From assembly GCA_003255065.1 (NCBI GenBank), contig QAOA01007401.1, forward strand, positions 428,044-492,043: 64,000 bases of DNA, read 5' to 3'. Shown piece by piece: positions 57,898-64,000 of this stretch (position 1 is the stretch's first letter; every line of letters starts with the position of its first letter). The position numbers and the translations under genes are program-made. The notes under the pieces were generated by a model that saw nothing but the letters and a program-made list of their open reading frames with translations, did not search any database and was not told the origin of the DNA. Source of the DNA: Cercis canadensis (lineage: Eukaryota; Streptophyta; Magnoliopsida; Fabales; Fabaceae).

Positions 57898-58870
57898 GTG
57901 ACATTGGACTTTCTTGCGGGAGCTTTCTACTTGCTACTGCTTTGTGCTTAGCTTGCTTATGGAATAAGAATGCTACTTAAGAGTTTTGATAGGTGTATGG
58001 ATGAACTATGTTTATAAATTTACTTTTCATAGTAAAAACCATAGAATAATGGAACTCCTCGTTTGAAAGATGGAGCAGCATGTGATATTTCTCTTCCCTT
58101 ATCTGCTGCACTAGTTTAAATCAAACAAAAAGAAATTGTTTTTTTATACCTTGTGGGGTTGGTAAGGAGATTGTAAGAACCAAAGTTTATCAATCAACAG
58201 CATGAGCAACAGATTAAGCATGGGTATTCAAATCCTTTTCTTTTTTCTTTCTATCCCGTTCCTTTTTGTTGGTCTGCCACCGCCACTTCATAGGCAGTAG
58301 CACCTGGGGAATGGCAGACAATAGCCAGCGAAAGAATCTGAAAGCGAAGTGACTTCATTGTATGAAACACAAAAACTTGCAGAACCGTCGAAGATCGATG
58401 CATGTGTTCCTATGTGTCTATTTCCACTCATTTTCAGGTCCAAATCTCTTGCACGGCAGAACCAAATTACAAGTATGTTAATGTTCCTTCACTTCTGTTA
58501 ATTATATAGACATGGACGGAGATTCCACAGAAAAGGTTATTGCACGGTAGAGTAATTTGATGGGGTTAATTGTTACAATCCAAATCATAATGGGTTATCA
58601 CACACTAATAGAAGTTGGAGGGTGGCTCTCTATGTTTCAGACTATTAAAAAAAAAAAAAGTGGGTTTCCACCCCAAAACAAAACAAACCCAGCTCAAGTT
58701 TGTCTCATGTAACTTGTCCTAGCTAACAAAAGGTATCATTTGCTCCTTAACCAAGAACAAAAACTTGTGCTACTTGACAAAACAATATATGAAACCTTAA
58801 GCAGAGAAGACACGGAAACTTATGCAGACAATTGATTTATATTGTAAAGTTGGTCGAAATCAAAATCAGA
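57898..58870. other. 3' flank of sucrose synthase and spacer to the next gene
   Basis: To about 58367 this matches 44882-45349 of unit A; afterwards the sequence is unique. No additional coding exon is evident. The 5' half of the following acyl-CoA dehydrogenase gene, expected here, is not found. Confidence 0.5.
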
Positions 58871-58871
58871 T

Positions 58872-61800
58872 ATGGCGAGACGTACATCTGAGGTTGCAGG
58901 CCAGGTGAAGCCAACAGAGGAGTTTGACCTCAACGCCTTGCATGGACTTTCAAATGGGGGAAGGTTTGTTCCTAGTGAAAAAGTTTTGAAACTGAGGAAC
59001 AGACTAATCAAGATCATGGAAGAACACATATACCCTATGGAAAATGAATTTTATAAACTAGCTCGGACTTCATCACGTTGGACTGTTCACCCCGAGGAGG
59101 ACAAGTTAAAGGAGCTAGCAAAGAAAGAAGGCTTATGGAACTTATGGATACCTGTAAGCATCTCAATTCTGCTCTGCTCTTCAGTAATATACTTCATTTG
59201 AAATTATTAAAAACAACAAATAAAATGTTTATATGTCTGCAGTTAGGTTTTGAACTATTTCACCTTCCTACTTATGTTCAATTATAGACGATTTTGCTTG
59301 TTTGAGTTGAGACCTTTGTATAAGGGATTCATTGTTTTTTACATTTTCATCTGAAATTTAACTTTATTATATAAAAAAATCTCTAATTTCAGACAAAATA
59401 ATAATAAATACATGATGACCCACTATCCCTAATGGCCCACTTTCATTGAAAAAGGAACACTCCCCTAGTGGCATATCATCTGATAATGAATTGAACTGAA
59501 GGTTAACAATGTTGTCCTTTTAGAATACCACCTTATATGAGATTCACACTTTTAGTATGTGTTTTGACAGACTATTACATATATACTTTAGGCACTTAGG
59601 ATGTGAATTTTACATTGAATTTTTAGGATGTCAGTGCAAAGGTTGGAGCATTGGGAAATAATTATGTTAATTTTGATGAGGATGGCCAGTTTTCTTCAGA
59701 AAAGGGTAGAGCATAGAATAACAGAATGTGCAAGTTTATAGGAAAGAAAATCTTGAGAGATAAGAAGGAAGAGGGTCCTAACTCCTGAGATAGTTAAGTT
59801 ACCATGATATTGAGTACAAAGTCCTGTATAAGGCACATTTATTACTCATGGCTCTGTTATTTGTTTAGTTTGATAGTGCTGCAAGGGCAAGAAAAGTAGT
59901 TTTTGATGGAAGCAATCATGACCTCTCTAGTGATGCATATGACTGGTTACTGGGTGCGGATCTCACAAATCTTGAATATGGATACCTTTGCGAAATCATG
60001 TGGCGTTCTTTCTGGGGTCCAAAAGTGTTTCATTGTGCTGCACCTGACACAGGTAATATGGAGGTAAGATGGAACTTTTACAAATTTCCTAGGTTAATAC
60101 TTTACCATCTGCCAAGCTACTTTAAAATCTCTTCAATAGATTCTCTTCTTGATTGATCAACATTGTTCTCTACCTCAGTGGATTTTTCACTTATCTGGTT
60201 ATCGTAACATATTACTTTCCATATTAGGTGTTAATGCGCTACGGAAGTAAAGAACAACAAAAAGAATGACTCATTCCTTTCAATGACAGAACCACGCGTT
60301 GCATCTTCTGATGCAACAAATATTGAGTGTTCCATTAAAAGGTAGGATGTCCCAAAAATCTTAAGAAACTTCATGAGTTTATTTAAGAAAAACATTTGGA
60401 TGATATAAGTGATTAGCAAATTAACTAGAAAGCAGAACTTCAAATATTTGAGGCAAGCTTTTGATAGAAGATAACTAGACATATGTTGGGGCAATGCAGT
60501 ATTTCATTCTCTTAATCTTTCTCCATGCATAGACAAGGAGATTCATATATCATCAATGGAACAAAATGGTTTACTACTGGTGCTATGGACCCTAGGTGCA
60601 GACTTCTCATAGTGGTGGTGAGTCTTTGGTTTTAAGGCATTGCATTAATATTTCATGTGCTATCCATGCCAACAGAGAGTTTGATCAGAGCAATATGCAC
60701 AGGGGAAAACTGACTTCAACGCAGCTAAGCAAAACCAGCAATCTATGATCTTAGTGGATGTTCAAAATCGAGGTGTTCACATAAAGAGATCACTGACAGT
60801 GTTTGGCTTTGATGATGCACCTTATGGGCATGCAGAAATAACATTTGAAAATGTATGTGTACCGGCAAAGAATATTATACTGGGTGAAGGATGTGGATTT
60901 GAGATTGCTCAAGTAAGTCAAAAGAAAGCATCCCCCCTGCCTCATGGCATGCATGATGACTTGATTAGGCTTTCTGAAAGGAGAGTACAGTTTGTTGGGA
61001 AATTCTAGTTGAATGAACTCATCAAGTGCACGCTACCTAACACTGCAATGAATTTGTGCGGTCAAATTAAGGTTTTAGTAAGGTCCATGTAGAATTTCAG
61101 TTATTCCACCAAGTGTGCATGTGTGAAGTAGTGTGAAGTAAGGTATTGTGCAAGTAGCAGAACTCTATTCTGTTTATGATCTGTTTGGTAGAGTACCAAA
61201 AAGTATATTTATCACATGATAGACTGCATTTTTCTTGCAGGCTAGGCTAGGCCCAGGAAGGCTGCACCATTGTATGAAACTGATTGGTGCTGCTGAGCGA
61301 GGCATGCATATGATGGTTCAAAGGGCTACTAGTAGAAGAGTATTTGGGAAGTTAATCTCTGAACATGATTCATTTCTTTCTGATATGGCCAAGCTATTCC
61401 AATTTAATGTGCCATAAACCGTTATTATACTTCTATTGATTCATCAGTGTGACCCTAGCTAATGCAAACAAGGCACATCAATCCCAAAAGTAATAGTTTA
61501 GAAGGGTGAGAAATTGTTTAACTGAAATTATGCAGAATCTTGCTTATTAGCTTTCTATTGTTCAGTGTCGAATAGAATTGAAAAAAACCAAATTGTTGGT
61601 GTTGGAAGCTGCAGACGAGCTTGACAGGCTGGGAAGCAAAGAAGCTCGGGGAATCATAGCAATGGCCAAGGTAGTAGTTGTTGGTAGTACTTCACCAAGG
61701 TCCTAATATACAATAGTTAGTCTCACATTGTCTCACACAGGTGCACTTTGCAAAATTCGAGTCCAATGAAAGCAAAGGTTAAATGGATCTAATTAAGCTC

Positions 61801-62075
61801 AAATCATACTAACTGTGTCAGCGTATACTAACTAATAGACAAATAATATTACTTGTCCTAATTCTGTGTAATTATTCTTTCAGGTAGCAGCGCCAAACAT
61901 GGCATTACAGGTGCTGGACATGGCAATGCAAGTGCATGCAGCAGCCGGCTTATCATCTGACACGGTCTTGGCACATCTGTGGGCCATTGCAAGGACATCA
62001 AGAATAGCAGACGGCCCAGATGAGGCCCACTTGGCTACAATAGCCAAGTTACAACTAGGGAGAGCCAAGCTTTGA
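58872..62075 (+). pseudogene. Truncated IBR3/ACAD10-like acyl-CoA dehydrogenase
   Basis: Matches the C-terminal acyl-CoA dehydrogenase half of plant IBR3-type proteins (peroxisomal, proposed role in indole-3-butyric acid beta-oxidation). Exons: 58872-59153, 59869-60063, 60228-60341, 60533-60617, 60703-60912, 61241-61393, 61566-61670, 61884-62075. Landmarks include [62 protein letters not shown] and RIADGPDEAHLATIAKL. The N-terminal phosphotransferase-like domain is absent. Exon 3 has a TGA where relatives have Trp (60267-60269) and a frame-changing deletion of about 30 bases just after it (the segment before MTEPR). The donor after exon 6 (AAG/CTATTC) is not GT. I call it a pseudogene; a shorter transcript cannot be excluded. 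Confidence 0.85.
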
Positions 62076-62079
62076 GAAC

Positions 62080-62357
62080 TTGTGAACATTTTAGACACGA
62101 TGCAAACTCAAATCGAAAGGTAATAAGAATATTTTGATCATTCATTACAACGTGAGACTAAGTAAGAAGCAAGGCGTTTGACAATTGACATGATGTTGTA
62201 TTCTATGATTGTATCCAAAGTGGATGAGATAACTAAGCTTCATAACATGACTTTTCTTTTTCTTTTGCCGTCCACGGAATACCAAAAATTTTACTGTTGC
62301 AACAAAATAAGTTACAAGTTCTCGAAGGTTATTTATATTATAAAGCTACATATATTA
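62080..62357. other. 3' flank of the IBR3-like remnant
   Basis: AT-rich, no gene seen. Confidence 0.4.
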
Positions 62358-62857
62358 GGTTTAAATGTACTTTAGGTCCTATAATTTAGATGAATTTTGA
62401 ATCAGGTCCTTATAATTTTTTTTCCTCTTTTTAGGTCCTTATAATTTAAAATTTTTTTAATTGGGTCCATGTCATCACCCCTAGTTTGAACTTTATCAAT
62501 TTAGTGCTTACATGACAAACATTTTGTCTATGTGACAATAAAAGAAGCCGACATAGTGCCAAAGTGGCACAAAAATTGCCACATCATTATCTTTCCTCTT
62601 GAAGTTTGAAGTTGTTAAAGATAATGTGATGGTAATTTTTGTGCCATTTTGACGTTATGTCAGCTTCTTTTACTACTACATAGATAAACTGTTTGTCATA
62701 TGGGCACTAAATTGATAGAGTTATAACTAAGGTGATGGTAGGGGACCTAATTAAAAAAAAAAAATTGAACTATAAGGGCCTCAAAAAAAGAAAAAATATT
62801 ATAAAGACTTTATTCAAAATTCGTCCAAATTATAAGGAGATACAATGCATTTAAACC
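62358..62857. mobile_element. Palindromic MITE / foldback-type element (about 500 bp)
   Basis: Nearly the whole element is one inverted repeat. The left arm starts GGTTTAAATGTACTTTAGGT; the right arm ends ATGCATTTAAACC. Inner segments pair too (ggcacaaaaattgccacatcattatcttt with aaagataatgtgatggtaatttttgtgcc), leaving a loop of about 20 bases near 62605. No coding capacity. It resembles non-autonomous Mutator-type elements with very long inverted ends, but a clean 9-bp target duplication was not seen. Confidence 0.75.
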
Positions 62858-63117
62858 TAAATATTATAATAAGACAATATTAGAATGATTTTTTCTCATT
62901 TCATCCAATCTCCTTAAAATTTAAACTTGGGATTTCTAAGTTAAAATTTTCAATACCCAATCACTAAACTATCACCTAAAGTAGTTATAATTAATTGATA
63001 GCTCAGTTTAAATTTTTTCCTTTTAAATTCTTGTTTGTGCATATAAATATATAGGTGAACACTAAGTTATCACCCCTCTTTTGTTAGGTGGGTTCTAGTG
63101 AGACTTATATAATAATT

Positions 63118-63360
63118 TTAGTGTCATTACAAAGATCTCCAAAAATTGAGTCATCAAGTATATGCTAGTACACACAGTTTCTTATAAAATGTAAGAACGA
63201 CACCATTTAGGAAAATGTGCCAAGAAATAATTTTTTCAAGTTTACTTTTTAGCATGTTTTTTTTTTTTATATTGCATCATTCTTGTATTTTATAAGGAAC
63301 TGTGTGTTCTGGCACATACTGAGTGACTCAATTCCTTAAAATTTTTATATTGACACCAAA
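63118..63360. mobile_element. Second palindromic MITE
   Basis: TTTAGTGTCATTACAAAGAT and ACACAGTTTCTTATAAAATG on the left pair with the right arm (ATTTTATAAGGAACTGTGTG, GACTCAATTCCTTAAAATTT). Arm length is about 100 bases, with an AT-rich loop around 63225-63285. No coding capacity. Confidence 0.65.
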
Positions 63361-63479
63361 ATTACACTGTAAATTTCACCCAAACTCATCCAACTGAAAG
63401 AAAGTATAGCACTACCACCCAAAAAAGGGTGGTACTTTAAATGAAAATTAGCGTTCTTTTACCAAAAAAAAAGAAAATG

Positions 63480-64000
63480 CTTAATTGCAGTTTTTGTCTC
63501 CTTATTTTATCTAAATGAACAATTTGGTCCCCTCATTTTGAAAAACCACAAAATAGTCCTTACTGTTTACTATAACGTTGCACTTTTGGTCTAGGACGCT
63601 AATGTCATCCAAAACTTAACTAAGAAGTCTAACGTGGCATAGACATTAGAAGGAACTTGAAATTCATGGGTTGCGCTTACTTGACGTGGCATAAATAGTT
63701 ATCTACTTCGCTGAGCACAACATAATGAAGAGGAATTTGTATCATTTCAAATCCTTATTCTTATCGAAGAGAAGAAACGAGAAAAACCAAAATCTTCCTA
63801 ATCGAACAAGAAGGCCTATAGTTTACAACTTTTCTTTATATAGTGATTCGACCTATTGCTCCACATCCCCCCATCTGTTGACAATGAAGAGCAGAATCAA
63901 AAGGATCAAACTATCTACTCATTGTTCGGAGGTGAATCATAGAACACCAAAAGCTGTGGTATTTTATGGACCTAACATAGGTCACATCCCTTATGACATA
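63480..64000. other. Possible Mutator-like element arm, cut by the window end
   Basis: 'gtctccttattttatctaaatgaacaatttggtcccc...ggtctaggacgctaatgtcatcc...acgtggcat' is the kind of sequence often seen as the long terminal inverted repeat of plant Mutator-like elements and MITEs. No right arm is visible in the window. Nothing coding is supported after it. Confidence 0.35.

Larger units (their letters stand above)
45349..58367 (+). repeat. Large tandem duplication, unit B
   Basis: Second unit of the duplication (see 25255-45349). Its left edge resembles 25255; its right edge (gaagtgacttcattgt, then atgaaacac) is where homology to unit A stops. It contains scaffold joins at 46729, 47963 and 54769. 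The join at 47963 hides the equivalent of about 29880-31344. Confidence 0.8.

Overview
The window looks like nuclear DNA from a eudicot plant, probably a woody one. It is AT-rich, its genes have many introns, most transposon remnants are of types common in plants, and its sucrose synthase resembles the dicot SUS2/SUS3 type. Nine single 'n' characters mark scaffold joins. Several are flanked by the same sequence on both sides, so some short duplications here are assembly artefacts.

Region 1 (about 0.5-30 kb) is a tandem array of genes for an acidic-to-basic small protein family that I do not recognise (72-90 aa). The genes lie on the minus strand at 0.6, 4.0, 8.3, 11.6, 15.3 and 20.3 kb. Each has an N-terminal block close to LREIGLEGFALIDKFYGP and a basic C-terminal tail close to NYPKGKPQNRWGR. 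They share a promoter module, a TATA box, a leader motif and, just after the stop codon, a conserved RNA hairpin. At 27-30 kb are divergent relatives that have lost the N-terminal block; their YPKxKPQ tail motif has multiplied into a proline/glutamine-rich repeat. Between the genes lie a solo LTR, a miniature LTR element, MITEs, a 1.2 kb DNA-transposon-like insert and two remnants of a secreted Cys-rich protein gene.

Region 2 (about 25.3-58.4 kb) is a large head-to-tail duplication. Unit A (about 25.3-45.35 kb) and unit B (about 45.35-58.37 kb) each hold the repeat-protein gene, a plus-strand member of the small-protein family and a sucrose synthase gene. In unit B the sucrose synthase gene appears whole: 15 coding exons, 808 codons by my splicing, and one GC-AG intron. 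In unit A it is a pseudogene. It has lost its promoter with exons 1-2 and exons 6(part)-10 through two microhomology deletions, and a Ty1/copia element sits in exon 14 with a perfect 5-bp target duplication.

Region 3 (58.9-62.1 kb) holds the acyl-CoA dehydrogenase half of an IBR3/ACAD10-like gene, which carries disabling changes. The last 2 kb contain palindromic MITE-type elements. No rRNA, tRNA or CRISPR was found. The most unusual feature is the small-protein array, with its shared 3'-UTR hairpin and the repeat-expanded relatives.
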